Assembly (NCBI GenBank): GCA_017482485.1
Contig: JAFUMV010000125.1
Location: forward strand, 1-60,610
Origin: Lachnospiraceae bacterium
GTDB taxonomy: Bacteria; Bacillota; Clostridia; Lachnospirales; Lachnospiraceae
Reading direction: 5' to 3'
DNA: 60,610 nucleotides
Shown here: piece after piece, positions 1 to 8,192 of the stretch
How the letters are laid out: each line of letters begins with the position of its first letter
Position numbering within the stretch: position 1 is the first letter of the stretch
Notes under the pieces: generated by a model
Databases searched by the model: none
Seen by the model: the letters and a program-made list of their open reading frames with translations, nothing else
Told to the model about the DNA's origin: nothing
Made by a program: the position numbers and the translations under genes

Positions 1-30
1 ATAATCCAGTGTAAAATGTAATTGAGCCAT
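1..30 (-). CDS. Transposase, IS256 family (N-terminal 10 residues only)
   Basis: The minus strand shows AAAGGA, a short spacer, then an ATG at 28-30 followed by MAQLHFTLDY up to the window edge. That start resembles the mutator-type (IS256) transposases common in Lachnospiraceae as I recall them. The catalytic DDE domain is outside the window, so activity cannot be judged. The good ribosome binding site and the IS-like end 90 bases upstream support a real gene start rather than a chance ORF. Confidence 0.5.
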   Translation of the reverse strand, partial: MAQLHFTLDY

Positions 31-120
31 AGTTTTTCCTTTCTTAGATGTTTGTTGTGGTGACTACATTTTAACCGAAAGGAACACTGTGTGCTCATTT
101 TTTTTAATTAAATTTACACC
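1..120 (-). mobile_element. IS256-like insertion sequence, one end only
   Basis: The first 30 bases, read on the minus strand, open a protein with the start typical of IS256-family transposases in gut Clostridia. The non-coding part up to about position 120 ends in AAATTTACACC, which on the minus strand is GGTGTAAATTT and resembles the tip of an IS256-type terminal repeat. The body of the element lies outside the window, so its length, second repeat and target duplication cannot be checked. The boundary at 120 is an estimate. Confidence 0.5.
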
Positions 121-311
121 ATTATATAGACTTGACCAAAATCTGCGACCATATACCCTCATCCAGCTATTCCTGGGATGTTGTTGTGCGGAAGCAGATA
201 TGATAAAATGAAAAGAAAAACGCAATTTGTCTTTACTATTTCACTTTGTAAATCTCAGGTGATCTGTTTACGTGATACAAATAAAATGAATTCATGCATA
301 AGGAGAGCTTC

Positions 312-794
312 ATGTTTGACTGTGGTTTTACAAAAGAAAATAACTGGTTTCGTTACAGAGCCGGGGCGATCATCATTGAAAACGGCTGCGTGCTGTTTGC
401 CGGCAACGCAAATGAAGATTATCTTTATTCCATCGGCGGTGGAGTTCATATGGGAGAAACCGCGGAGGATGCTGTGAAACGCGAAGTGTTTGAGGAGACC
501 GGAGTGCACTACGAAATCGAGCGTCTGGCCGTGATCCACGAGAATTTTTTCAATGAAAACAGCGGGACTTTAAAAGGGCTTAATTGTCATGAAATCAGTT
601 TTTATTTCCTGATGAAGCCGAGGGGAACGCAGGAGCTGCACAGCGACAGCTACACGTACGGTGCTAAAGAGGAGATGCATTGGATTCCCATAGAAGAGCT
701 GGACAACTATAAGGCATTTCCGAGTTTTCTGAAAGATTATTTGAGCAGGGAACATTCCGGCATAGAGCACATCATAACGGATGAGAGAAAATGA
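312..794 (+). CDS. NUDIX hydrolase
   Basis: A soluble protein of 160 residues that should hydrolyse a nucleoside-diphosphate-linked substrate; the substrate cannot be told. The complete Nudix box is visible at about residues 43-65 (G-x5-E-x7-REV-x-EE-x-GV), starting in GGGVHMGET and ending in EVFEETGV, with all metal-binding glutamates present. The ATG at 312 is preferred over the upstream ATG at 294 because AAGGAG at 300-305 sits 6 bases before it and would lie inside the longer reading. It is followed after 40 bases by a broken isomerase gene. Nothing suggests a shared function with its neighbours. Confidence 0.85.
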   Translation: MFDCGFTKENNWFRYRAGAIIIENGCVLFAGNANEDYLYSIGGGVHMGETAEDAVKREVFEETGVHYEIERLAVIHENFFNENSGTLKGLNCHEISFYFLMKPRGTQELHSDSYTYGAKEEMHWIPIEELDNYKAFPSFLKDYLSREHSGIEHIITDERK

Positions 795-834
795 AAAAAG
801 AATTTCTACATATTTGACGAGCAGGAGGAACACA

Positions 835-1002
835 ATGTACTATTCCGTCTGCATTTCCGCCGTTTTCGGGGGAAAAACAATTGAGGAAGCGCTGGCAGCG
901 GTCCGCACAGCAGGTTTTGATTATTATGAGTTCTGGGGCTGGCAGGGCCTGGATGCGGCGAAAGGGCTGAAAATTCTGCAGGAACAGCTGCAGCAGATCT
1001 GA
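835..1002 (+). pseudogene. Truncated hydroxypyruvate isomerase / TIM-barrel sugar isomerase remnant
   Basis: The 55-codon frame has a strong ribosome binding site (AGGAGG at 823-828) and starts MYYSVCISAVFGGKT, then shows AGFDYYEFWGW. That is the beginning of Hyi-like TIM-barrel isomerases, which normally run about 260 residues. Here the frame stops after the first beta-alpha unit and the next gene begins 10 bases later, so roughly 80% of the enzyme is gone. The ribosome binding site and start survive, so the fragment may still be translated and could couple translation to the reductase downstream. No catalytic function is expected. Confidence 0.65.
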
Positions 1003-1012
1003 GGAAGATTAG

Positions 1013-1954
1013 ATGAAAAAAATTGAAACAGTGAATATTGTCGGCATGGGAGCTCTGGGAATGCTCTACGGAAACATGATTCGGGAGAGCCTGGGCACAG
1101 AGCATATCACCTATGTCATGGACGAAAAGCGCTATGAGCGGTATAAGGATGATGAAAACAGCGTGAACGGTGTTCCTGTGCGTTTTTCCAAGGTGAAGGC
1201 AGCGGCCGCAAAGCCCTGTGATCTGCTGCTCGTGGCGGTGAAATACACCGGACTTAAGGATACGCTTGACGTGATGGAGACCTCCGTAGGCGAGGACACC
1301 ATCATCATTTCTGTGATGAACGGCATTTCCAGCGAGGAGATCATCGGCGCACGATACGGCGCGGACAAGGTGATTTATGCGATCGCGCAGGGCATGGATG
1401 CGATGCATTTCGGTGCCCGGCTGCAGTACACAAAGAGCGGAGAACTCTGTGTGGGCATCACTGATCCGGGGATGGCGGAGAAGCTGCAGTGTCTGACGGC
1501 ATTTTTTGATCGGGCAAACATTGCCTACACGGTGGAAAAGGACATCCGCCGCCGCATGTGGGGCAAGTTCATGGTGAATGTGGGAATCAATCAGACCTGT
1601 ATGGTTTACAATACCTGCTATGCCGGCGCGATGAAAGAAAACAGCCAGGAGGCGGTGACGCTGGTGGGAGCGATGCGAGAGGTCATTCTGCTGGCGAACG
1701 CGGAAGGCGTGGCGCTGACCGAAGACGATCTGGAAACTTATATCGGCATTTTAAAAACACTTTCTCCCGACGCGACTCCTTCCATGGGGCAGGATCGCAT
1801 CAACAGACGCCCTTCCGAGGTGGAAATGTTTGCGGGGACAGTCATCGAGATGGCGAAAAAACACGGCATCAGGGTGCCTGCCAATGAATTTCTGTATCGC
1901 CGAGTAAAGGAGATCGAGGCGGAGTATGGAAGCGATAAACAAGAAAGTGAATGA
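1013..1954 (+). CDS. Ketopantoate reductase-like (2-dehydropantoate 2-reductase family) oxidoreductase
   Basis: 313 residues, the usual length for this family. The N-terminus carries the Rossmann NADPH-binding motif as GMGALG at about residues 11-16. The C-terminal half is the helical ApbA_C domain with the typical MWGKFMVN and NRRPSEVEMFAGTV stretches. The family member PanE reduces ketopantoate to pantoate in coenzyme A synthesis, but many paralogues act on other 2-keto acids. Its place behind an isomerase remnant and before an aldo/keto reductase, with no pan genes nearby, makes a non-pantothenate role quite possible. GAGGAAG lies just ahead of the start. The gene ends shortly before the next start at 1987, so the two are probably co-transcribed. 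Confidence 0.8.
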   Translation: MKKIETVNIVGMGALGMLYGNMIRESLGTEHITYVMDEKRYERYKDDENSVNGVPVRFSKVKAAAAKPCDLLLVAVKYTGLKDTLDVMETSVGEDTIIISVMNGISSEEIIGARYGADKVIYAIAQGMDAMHFGARLQYTKSGELCVGITDPGMAEKLQCLTAFFDRANIAYTVEKDIRRRMWGKFMVNVGINQTCMVYNTCYAGAMKENSQEAVTLVGAMREVILLANAEGVALTEDDLETYIGILKTLSPDATPSMGQDRINRRPSEVEMFAGTVIEMAKKHGIRVPANEFLYRRVKEIEAEYGSDKQESE

Positions 1955-1986
1955 TGCGCGGATCGCGAAAGAAAGGAACCAACACC

Positions 1987-3165
1987 ATGCAATACCGCAA
2001 AGACAAATACGGAAATGACCTGTCGATTCTGGGCTACGGCTGCATGCGCTTTTCCCAGAAGGCGGGCCGGATTGACCTGGAAAAAGCGGAAAAGGAGATT
2101 ATGGCAGCCTATGAGGCGGGGGTGAACTATTATGACACCGCCTATGTTTACGGCGGCAGTGAGGCGGCGCTGGGAGAGATTCTGGAACGAAACGGGATTC
2201 GCAAAAACGTCAGGATCGCCACCAAGCTGCCCCATTATATTCTGAAAAAATCTGACGACATGGATAAATTTTTTTCAGAAGAGTTAAAGAGGCTTCGCAC
2301 CGACTATGTGGATTATTACCTGATGCACATGCTCACGGATGTGAAGACCTGGGAGCGGCTGAAAGATCTGGGGATCATCGAATGGCTGGAAGAAAAAAAG
2401 AAAATCGGCGCCATTCGTCAGGTGGGTTTTTCCTATCACGGTAATTCAGAAATGTTCTGTCAGCTGGTGGATGCCTATGACTGGGATTTCTGCCAGATTC
2501 AGTACAATTATCTGGACGAAAATTCACAGGCCGGGCGGACGGGCCTGCGCTATGCGGCATCAAAGGGACTTCCGGTGATCATTATGGAGCCCCTTCGGGG
2601 CGGCAGGCTGGTGAACAACCTGCCTCATGACGCCCAGAGGCTGTTCGCAGATCACCCGATAAAACGAAGTCCTGCGGAATGGGCCTTTCGCTGGCTCTGG
2701 AACCAGCCGGAAGTCACCTGTGTGCTTTCCGGCATGAACTCTCTGGAGATGGTGCAGGAAAATGTCTGTGCCGCTTCACAGGTGCAGGTGGGTGAGTTTA
2801 AAGAAGCGGAAGAAGCGCTGCTTTCAAAGGTGGTACAGGCCATCAATGCCAATATGAAGGTGGGCTGCACCGGCTGCGGCTACTGTATGCCCTGTCCGAA
2901 AAAAGTGGATATTCCCGGAACTTTTGCAGCCTACAACAGGACTGCGACGGACGGCTGGATCAACGGATTTCGGGAATATTTCATGTGTACGACACTGCGC
3001 AAAGATGCCACTTCCGCTTCCAACTGCGCAGAATGCGGAAAATGCGAGCTGCACTGCCCGCAGCACATTGAGATTCGCAAAGAGCTGAAAAATGCACGCA
3101 AAGAGCTGGAAGGTCCGGTTTATCGGATTGGGAAAAAGCTGGCAGGGCTGATCGTAAAATATTGA
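1987..3165 (+). CDS. Aldo/keto reductase with C-terminal 2x[4Fe-4S] ferredoxin domain
   Basis: 392 residues. The AKR barrel shows GYGCMRFS near the start, the catalytic Asp/Tyr region YYDTAYVYGGSE, the Lys of IATKLPH and the His of YLMHML. The last 100 residues hold two cysteine clusters, CTGCGYCMPCP and CAECGKCELHCP, as in ferredoxin-type clusters. This two-domain form is common in anaerobes; it presumably links NAD(P)H or ferredoxin electrons to an aldehyde or ketone, substrate unknown. ATG 1987 is chosen over the frame-open ATG at 1951 because AAAGGAA precedes it at good spacing and the mature protein begins MQYRKDKYG, the usual family start. Confidence 0.87.
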   Translation: MQYRKDKYGNDLSILGYGCMRFSQKAGRIDLEKAEKEIMAAYEAGVNYYDTAYVYGGSEAALGEILERNGIRKNVRIATKLPHYILKKSDDMDKFFSEELKRLRTDYVDYYLMHMLTDVKTWERLKDLGIIEWLEEKKKIGAIRQVGFSYHGNSEMFCQLVDAYDWDFCQIQYNYLDENSQAGRTGLRYAASKGLPVIIMEPLRGGRLVNNLPHDAQRLFADHPIKRSPAEWAFRWLWNQPEVTCVLSGMNSLEMVQENVCAASQVQVGEFKEAEEALLSKVVQAINANMKVGCTGCGYCMPCPKKVDIPGTFAAYNRTATDGWINGFREYFMCTTLRKDATSASNCAECGKCELHCPQHIEIRKELKNARKELEGPVYRIGKKLAGLIVKY

Positions 3166-3281
3166 CACGCAGAGGCGATATCAGCAGACTGAGAACAAAA
3201 GAAAAATGTTCGATTTTTCGGGGAAAGCGGGAACCTCGGTTTTGCGCTGTGTTTTTGTGATTATGATTGCAGGATTGAAAT

Positions 3282-3310
3282 TTGTTCAAACTGTAACGGG
3301 TTTCTAAAAC
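3282..3310 (+). promoter_or_regulatory. Possible sigma-A promoter of the Tet(M)-like gene
   Basis: TTGTTC (3282-3287) and TAAAAC (3305-3310) are separated by 17 bases. Both boxes are imperfect. They lie in the only gap (3166-3345) upstream of the GTPase gene, about 35 bases before its start. Confidence 0.35.
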
Positions 3311-3345
3311 GCGGATAAAGTATTCTAAAGGAACTGTGAACTGAC

Positions 3346-5277
3346 ATGAAACAAATGAGAAACATTGGCATCTTCGCACACGTCGATGCCGGAAAAACAA
3401 CTCTTTCGGAACAGCTTCTGCTGCATGCGGGGGCGATCCGCACACAGGGCAGCGTGGACAGCGGGACGGCCCACACCGATACGCTTCCGGTGGAGCGCAG
3501 GCGGGGCATATCGGTGAAGGCCACCTGTGTGTCCTTTTCCTGGAAAAACGTACAGATCAATCTGATCGATACGCCTGGACATGTGGATTTTTCGGCGGAG
3601 GTGGAGCGCTCGCTGTGGGCGCTGGACGCGGCAGTGTTGGTAGTCTGTGCGGTGGAGGGCGTACAGCCCCAGACCGAAGTGCTCTTTTCTGCAATGAAGG
3701 AACAGGGACTGCCCGTTTTATTTTTTATTAATAAAACGGATCGTGAAGGGGCAGATACTGTGCGGGTGGCCGCGCAGATTCGGCGGCTGCTTTCACAAAA
3801 GGCTTCTTTGCTTGACGACAGTGAAGCGTTGGCAGAGATCATCAGCGATGCGGATGATGATTTTATGGAGAGATTTCTGGAAGGGGAGAGCTTTTCGGAA
3901 GAAGAGCTCCGTGAGAAAACAGCCGCATTGTCCCAAAAAGGGCAGGCCTATCCGATTCTTAGCGGTTCTGCGCTGAAAAATCAGGGTGTGGAGCCTTTGC
4001 TGGACGGGATCGTAAACTTTTTGCCGGAACCCAGGGTGCTCCCTGCGTTCTGCGGAGTGGTGTTTGCGGCGCAGCAGGACCGCATTCACGGAAGAGGCGT
4101 TTGGGTGCGGCTCTTCGGCGGAGCGCTGGAAAGTCGGGAAACGGTGCAGCTGCCCGGCGGGATCGATCCGATCACGGCAGATGTGCGCACGGTGCAGCAG
4201 AAAATCACGCAGATTCACGGGATTGACGGCGGCAATGTTTCGAGATTGTCCGCCGGAGAAATCGGCATCGTATATGGTTTGGGAAATGTGCCGATCGGAC
4301 ATGTTCTGGGGGATGAACAGGCGCTTGGACGGCAAATTGAGCCGGGGAAGCTGCGCACGCCTCTGATTGAGGTACAGGCGATACCGCAGAAGGCGGAGGA
4401 AATGCAGGCACTTCGGGCGGCATGTGAAGTGCTTTCCGGAGAGGATCCGCTTTTGCAGGTGCAGTATGTGAAGGCGCTGAACGAACTGCATCTGCGGGTG
4501 ATGGGAACCATTCAGCTGGAAATACTGGAAGAACTTTTAAAAACCCGGTTCGGTCTCAGCGCAGTTTTCACAAAGCCGGCAATTATTTATAAGGAAACGA
4601 TTGCACAAAAGGCGGAGGGCTTCGTGGCTTATACGATGCCCAAGCCCTGCTGGGCGATTCTGAAGTTTGAAATTGAGCCGGGCCCCAGAGGCAGCGGCGT
4701 CACCTTCACATCGAAGGTTCCGGTGAAGGATATCATGGCGCGGTATCAGCATCAGGTGGAACAGGCGATCCCGCTGGCTCTTGCTCAGGGGCGTCTGGGC
4801 TGGCAGGTCACCGATGTGAAAATCACGCTGGTGGACGGCAATCACCATTTGATCCATACACATCCGCTGGATTTCATCATCGCCACCCCCATGGGAATTC
4901 AGGACGGGCTGCAGCGCGGCGGTTCCACCTTGCTGGAACCGATTCTGGACGTCAGATTTTTGCTGCCCCCGGAATGTGCGGGCCGCGTCATGAGCGATGT
5001 GGTGGCTATGCGCGGCGAGGTGCTGGAGAGCTTTTCGGACGGCGACCGGGTGATTTTAAACGCATTGGTTCCCGTTCAGACAAGCCTTGACTATTCCATC
5101 ACGCTGGCCTCTGCCACTGGCGGTCGGGGCGCCATGAGCGTGAAGCTTCACGGCTATCGGGAGTGCCCGCTGGAGCTCGGGGCGACCGCAAAGCGCCGAA
5201 ACGTGGATCCGCTGGATACGAGCAAATATATCCTCGCGGCGCGCAGCGCGCTGGAGGGCGGAATTTTTGATCTGTAA
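3346..5277 (+). CDS. Translation-factor GTPase, Tet(M)/Tet(W)-like ribosomal protection family, probably not a resistance gene
   Basis: 643 residues, the size of Tet(M). The N-terminal GTPase domain has G1 AHVDAGKTT at residues 11-19, G2 in RRRGISV, G3 DTPGHVDF and G4 NKTD, followed by EF-G-like domains II-V. Without gaps the segment corresponding to Tet(M) YYSPVSTPADF reads HHLIHTHPLDF here (residues 500-510), so Ser508-Pro509-Val510 at the tip of drug-displacing loop III become Leu-Ile-His. Overall resemblance is to the chromosomal Tet-like GTPases of Lachnospiraceae. A house-keeping or stress role on the ribosome seems likelier than tetracycline protection; that is inference. Stands alone as a transcription unit. 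Confidence 0.8.
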   Translation: MKQMRNIGIFAHVDAGKTTLSEQLLLHAGAIRTQGSVDSGTAHTDTLPVERRRGISVKATCVSFSWKNVQINLIDTPGHVDFSAEVERSLWALDAAVLVVCAVEGVQPQTEVLFSAMKEQGLPVLFFINKTDREGADTVRVAAQIRRLLSQKASLLDDSEALAEIISDADDDFMERFLEGESFSEEELREKTAALSQKGQAYPILSGSALKNQGVEPLLDGIVNFLPEPRVLPAFCGVVFAAQQDRIHGRGVWVRLFGGALESRETVQLPGGIDPITADVRTVQQKITQIHGIDGGNVSRLSAGEIGIVYGLGNVPIGHVLGDEQALGRQIEPGKLRTPLIEVQAIPQKAEEMQALRAACEVLSGEDPLLQVQYVKALNELHLRVMGTIQLEILEELLKTRFGLSAVFTKPAIIYKETIAQKAEGFVAYTMPKPCWAILKFEIEPGPRGSGVTFTSKVPVKDIMARYQHQVEQAIPLALAQGRLGWQVTDVKITLVDGNHHLIHTHPLDFIIATPMGIQDGLQRGGSTLLEPILDVRFLLPPECAGRVMSDVVAMRGEVLESFSDGDRVILNALVPVQTSLDYSITLASATGGRGAMSVKLHGYRECPLELGATAKRRNVDPLDTSKYILAARSALEGGIFDL

Positions 5278-5369
5278 TGACTGGAATGGCTGTGGTAGGA
5301 GCATATTATGTGCACCTGCTTATGGGCCGAAATGGTTTGTGCGGCCACTGTGGCCATAACTGAGCTTAC

Positions 5370-5401
5370 AATGCCCGGATTCTTTTGATTCTTCGGGCAT
5401 T
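5370..5401 (+). terminator. Hairpin after the Tet(M)-like gene
   Basis: AATGCCCG at 5370-5377 pairs with CGGGCATT at 5394-5401 around a 16-base loop. No clear T-run follows, so termination here would be weak. It separates the GTPase gene from the proS promoter. Confidence 0.3.
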
Positions 5402-5489
5402 GCGTCCAATTTGTTGCCTTTAGTACCAAAAGAGGTAAAGCGCTAAAGATTTAAATGTTACGGCAGCTCAGCATTAATTGAAAAGATAG

Positions 5490-5518
5490 TTGACAAAATC
5501 AAAAAATTCTCCTATCAT
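5490..5518 (+). promoter_or_regulatory. Sigma-A promoter of the proS leader
   Basis: A perfect TTGACA at 5490-5495, a 17-base spacer and TATCAT at 5513-5518. Transcription would begin near 5525, at the start of the T-box leader. Confidence 0.85.
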
Positions 5519-5524
5519 CAATTA

Positions 5525-5755
5525 AAGATACAGAAATTGACGTTGACGAGGAATAGTAGGAATGAGGAAGCGCAACAGAGAGGATGCCGCTGGTGGAAGG
5601 CATCTGCGGACTGCATTTTGAACCTGCCCTCCGAGTTCTGCCCACAAAGCAGCGTATTTCCGGCGTTAACGGATGTCGAGTGAGCACATAGTGCTAATTT
5701 GGGTGGTACCGCCGGTTATCCGGTCCCAGTGGGGATCAGATGATCGGCTTTTTTG
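5525..5755 (+). ncRNA. T-box leader, proline specific
   Basis: The conserved T-box core GGGTGGTACCG lies at 5701-5711, followed by a terminator stem ending in a T-run at 5750-5755. In Stem I the AGAGAGG region and the distal loop GCTGGTGGAAGGC are recognisable. The specifier loop reads TTTGAACCTGCCC, placing a CCT proline codon at 5623-5625. Uncharged proline tRNA would pair with CCT and the T-box to favour the antiterminator and allow readthrough into proS. The specifier agrees with the gene downstream. Confidence 0.92.
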
Positions 5756-5778
5756 CGCGATAAGCAGACCGAGCGCGC

Positions 5779-5835
5779 AAAAAGTCAGAAATGCGGCCGC
5801 CATGCTCGCATGAGCGGATGCATTAGTGACTTTTT
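5779..5835. terminator. Second strong hairpin between the T-box and proS
   Basis: AAAAAGTCA at 5779-5787 is exactly complementary to TGACTTTTT at 5827-5835. The interior also pairs (ATGC with GCAT, CCGC with GCGG, CATGC with GCATG), leaving almost no loop. It ends in a T5 run on both strands, so it looks like a bidirectional terminator, yet it sits downstream of the T-box terminator and inside the proS transcript. See findings. Confidence 0.55.
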
Positions 5836-5952
5836 GAATGAGAGGGAGCAACGCGACCGAACCGGCTGCAAAGCAGCCGCGCGAGGTGTATCTTGGCGTG
5901 TGAATAATGAGAGCGCGCAAAAGCGACAACTATTTTTGAGGAGGAAAAATCA

Positions 5953-7383
5953 ATGGCAGACAAGAAACTGGTAGAACAGATCACATCCATGGAAGAAGAT
6001 TTCGCCCAGTGGTATACCGATGTGGTTATCAAGTCCGAACTGATCGGCTACACAAGCGTAAAGGGCTGTATGGCAATCAAGCCTGCAGGCTACGCAATCT
6101 GGGAGCTGATTCAGAAGCAGCTGGATGCAAAATTCAAAGAGACAGGCGTACAGAATGTGTACATGCCCATGTTCATTCCCGAAAGTCTTTTGCAGAAGGA
6201 AAAGGATCATGTAGAAGGCTTCGCACCTGAAGCAGCATGGGTTACCATTGGCGGACAGCAGCCTCTGCAGGAGAGAATGTGTGTGAGACCTACCTCTGAG
6301 ACGCTGTTCTGTGATTTTTATAAAAATGATATTCAGTCCTACAGAGATCTTCCCAGAGTTTATAACCAGTGGTGTTCTGTAGTGAGATGGGAAAAGGAAA
6401 CCAGACCTTTCCTGCGTTCCAGAGAGTTCTTGTGGCAGGAAGGCCATACCGCTCATGCGACTGCTGAGGATGCAGAAGCAAGAACAGTTCAGATGCTGAA
6501 TGTTTATGCGGATTTCTGTGAAAATGTTCTGGCGATTCCCGTTGTAAAGGGACGCAAGACCGAGAAGGAAAAATTCGCAGGTGCGGAAGCTACCTATACC
6601 ATCGAAGCGCTGATGCATGACGGCAAGGCGCTGCAGTCCGGTACCAGCCACAACTTCGGCGACGGCTTTGCAAAAGTATTCGGCATTCAGTACACTGACA
6701 GAGACAACAAGTTAAAGCATGTATATCAGACCTCCTGGGGAGTTACCACCCGTCTGATCGGCGCGCTCATCATGGTACACGGCGATAACTCCGGTCTGGT
6801 ACTGCCTCCTAAGGTAGCTCCCACACAGGTTGTGATCGTGCCGATTCAGCAGAAGAAAGCCGGTGTTCTGGATAAGGCCTTTGAATTAAAGAACGTTCTG
6901 TCCAATTTCCGCGTGAAAGTGGATGATACAGACAAGAGTCCCGGCTGGAAGTTCTCTGAAGCGGAAATGCGCGGTATTCCCGTTCGTGTGGAAATCGGTC
7001 CCAAGGATATCGAAGCGAATAAGTGCGTGCTGGTTCGCCGTGACACAAGAGAAAAGATCGAGTGCAGCCTGGACGAACTGGAAGCAAAAGTGGCAGAGCT
7101 TCTGGAAAGCATCCAGAAGGATATGCTGGAGCGTGCAAGAGCGCACAGAGACGCTCATACCTATGTGGCAACCAACATAGAAGAACTGGAAGATATCCTG
7201 ACCAATAAGCCTGGTTTTGTGAAGGCGATGTGGTGCGGATGCCAGGACTGTGAAGATAAGATCAAAGAAAAATTTGCAGCGACCAGCCGCTGTATGCCTT
7301 TTGAACAGGAAAAACTGTCTGACGTATGCGTATGCTGCGGACAGCCTGCGAAGAAGATGGTATATTGGGGCAAGGCATATTAA
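5953..7383 (+). CDS. proS: Prolyl-tRNA synthetase (archaeal/eukaryal type)
   Basis: 476 residues. Charges tRNA-Pro with proline in the cytoplasm. The short form lacks the inserted editing domain of the long bacterial enzymes and instead carries the C-terminal extension of the archaeal/eukaryal type with Cys pairs ([10 protein letters not shown] and CVCCG, residues about 423-468) that resemble a zinc site. Class II motifs are seen in [12 protein letters not shown] and in [17 protein letters not shown], with the late motif [21 protein letters not shown] precedes the start with a 7-base spacer. Expression is set by the proline T-box upstream. The esterase gene begins 16 bases after its stop. Confidence 0.95.
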   Translation: MADKKLVEQITSMEEDFAQWYTDVVIKSELIGYTSVKGCMAIKPAGYAIWELIQKQLDAKFKETGVQNVYMPMFIPESLLQKEKDHVEGFAPEAAWVTIGGQQPLQERMCVRPTSETLFCDFYKNDIQSYRDLPRVYNQWCSVVRWEKETRPFLRSREFLWQEGHTAHATAEDAEARTVQMLNVYADFCENVLAIPVVKGRKTEKEKFAGAEATYTIEALMHDGKALQSGTSHNFGDGFAKVFGIQYTDRDNKLKHVYQTSWGVTTRLIGALIMVHGDNSGLVLPPKVAPTQVVIVPIQQKKAGVLDKAFELKNVLSNFRVKVDDTDKSPGWKFSEAEMRGIPVRVEIGPKDIEANKCVLVRRDTREKIECSLDELEAKVAELLESIQKDMLERARAHRDAHTYVATNIEELEDILTNKPGFVKAMWCGCQDCEDKIKEKFAATSRCMPFEQEKLSDVCVCCGQPAKKMVYWGKAY

Positions 7384-7398
7384 GAGGCGGCAGAAAAG

Positions 7399-8064
7399 AT
7401 GAAAAGACTACTTCATTTTAAAGAACTGGATTATGTAATCAGATATCCGCAAAGGTTTACAGAAACAGAAAAATATCCGCTCGTTTTATATCTTCATGGA
7501 GCCGGCGGCCGAGGCAGAGACACGAACCTGATCTATAACCATCCGTTTTTTTGTGAGACGCAGGAACAAAATCTGCCGGCAGTTTTTTGCGCTCCTCAGT
7601 GCTATGAGGATTCCTGGTTCAGCATTTTCGAGCAGCTCCAGGAGTTTGTCAGGTATGTGATCGATTTGGATTATATTGATGCCAAAAGAGTGTATTTGCT
7701 TGGGGCCAGTATGGGCGGCTATACTGCCTGGCAGCTTGCCATGTCCCGGCCGGAACTTTTTGCGGCAATCGTGCCCATCTGCGGAGGCGGTATGTATTGG
7801 AATGGCAGCAGACTGACCAATATGGGAGTCTGGGCTTTTCATGGCAGTGAAGATCCGATTGTGTTTCCGGAAGAAAGTCAAAAAATGGTGGATGCGGTTA
7901 ATCGATGCGGCGGCAATGCCAGACTGACGATTTACGAAGGCGTTTCTCATAATGCATGGTCGCCGACGTTTGCAAATCAGGAAATGTGGAAGTGGCTTTT
8001 TACACAGAAGAATGCCTATGCTGCGCATAAATCGGAATATGATGATGTTGAAGAATTTGGTTAA
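7399..8064 (+). CDS. Alpha/beta-hydrolase (esterase, dienelactone-hydrolase / PHB-depolymerase-like)
   Basis: 221 residues without a signal peptide, so cytoplasmic. The catalytic triad can be read: the nucleophile elbow GASMGG, the acid in FHGSEDPIV and the histidine in EGVSHNAW. The oxyanion-hole region is LYLHGAGGRG. Relatives cleave acyl esters, including acetylated or feruloylated sugars, but the substrate is not evident. It follows proS closely and precedes a strong terminator, so it is probably read from the same transcript, though a separate promoter inside proS cannot be excluded. Confidence 0.75.
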   Translation: MKRLLHFKELDYVIRYPQRFTETEKYPLVLYLHGAGGRGRDTNLIYNHPFFCETQEQNLPAVFCAPQCYEDSWFSIFEQLQEFVRYVIDLDYIDAKRVYLLGASMGGYTAWQLAMSRPELFAAIVPICGGGMYWNGSRLTNMGVWAFHGSEDPIVFPEESQKMVDAVNRCGGNARLTIYEGVSHNAWSPTFANQEMWKWLFTQKNAYAAHKSEYDDVEEFG

Positions 8065-8100
8065 TGCAGGAAGTCAGGATATATTTAAAGACTTGCAGAG

Positions 8101-8143
8101 AAAAAGCTACGGTGCTGCAAAAAGGCAGCACCGTAGCTTTTTT
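8101..8143. terminator. Rho-independent terminator (bidirectional)
   Basis: AGCTACGGTGCTGC at 8105-8118 is perfectly complementary to 8125-8138 around a six-base loop, flanked by A4 and T5 runs. It closes the proS-esterase unit and can also stop leftward transcripts coming from the remnant at 8193. Confidence 0.93.
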
Positions 8144-8192
8144 GGCTTTTATAGAAATTGCCGGGAGTATTTCGCAAAACAAAACTCTTTTT

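Noticed and set aside
3346-5277. Acquired tetracycline resistance gene
   Set aside because: Overall fold fits, but the loop-III tip residues are replaced, and no mobile element or conjugative gene stands beside it.
5286-5363. 25-codon ORF (starts MAVVGAYYVHLLMGR, ends with a CxxC) after the Tet-like gene
   Set aside because: No ribosome binding site and too short to support; it was left out of the feature list.
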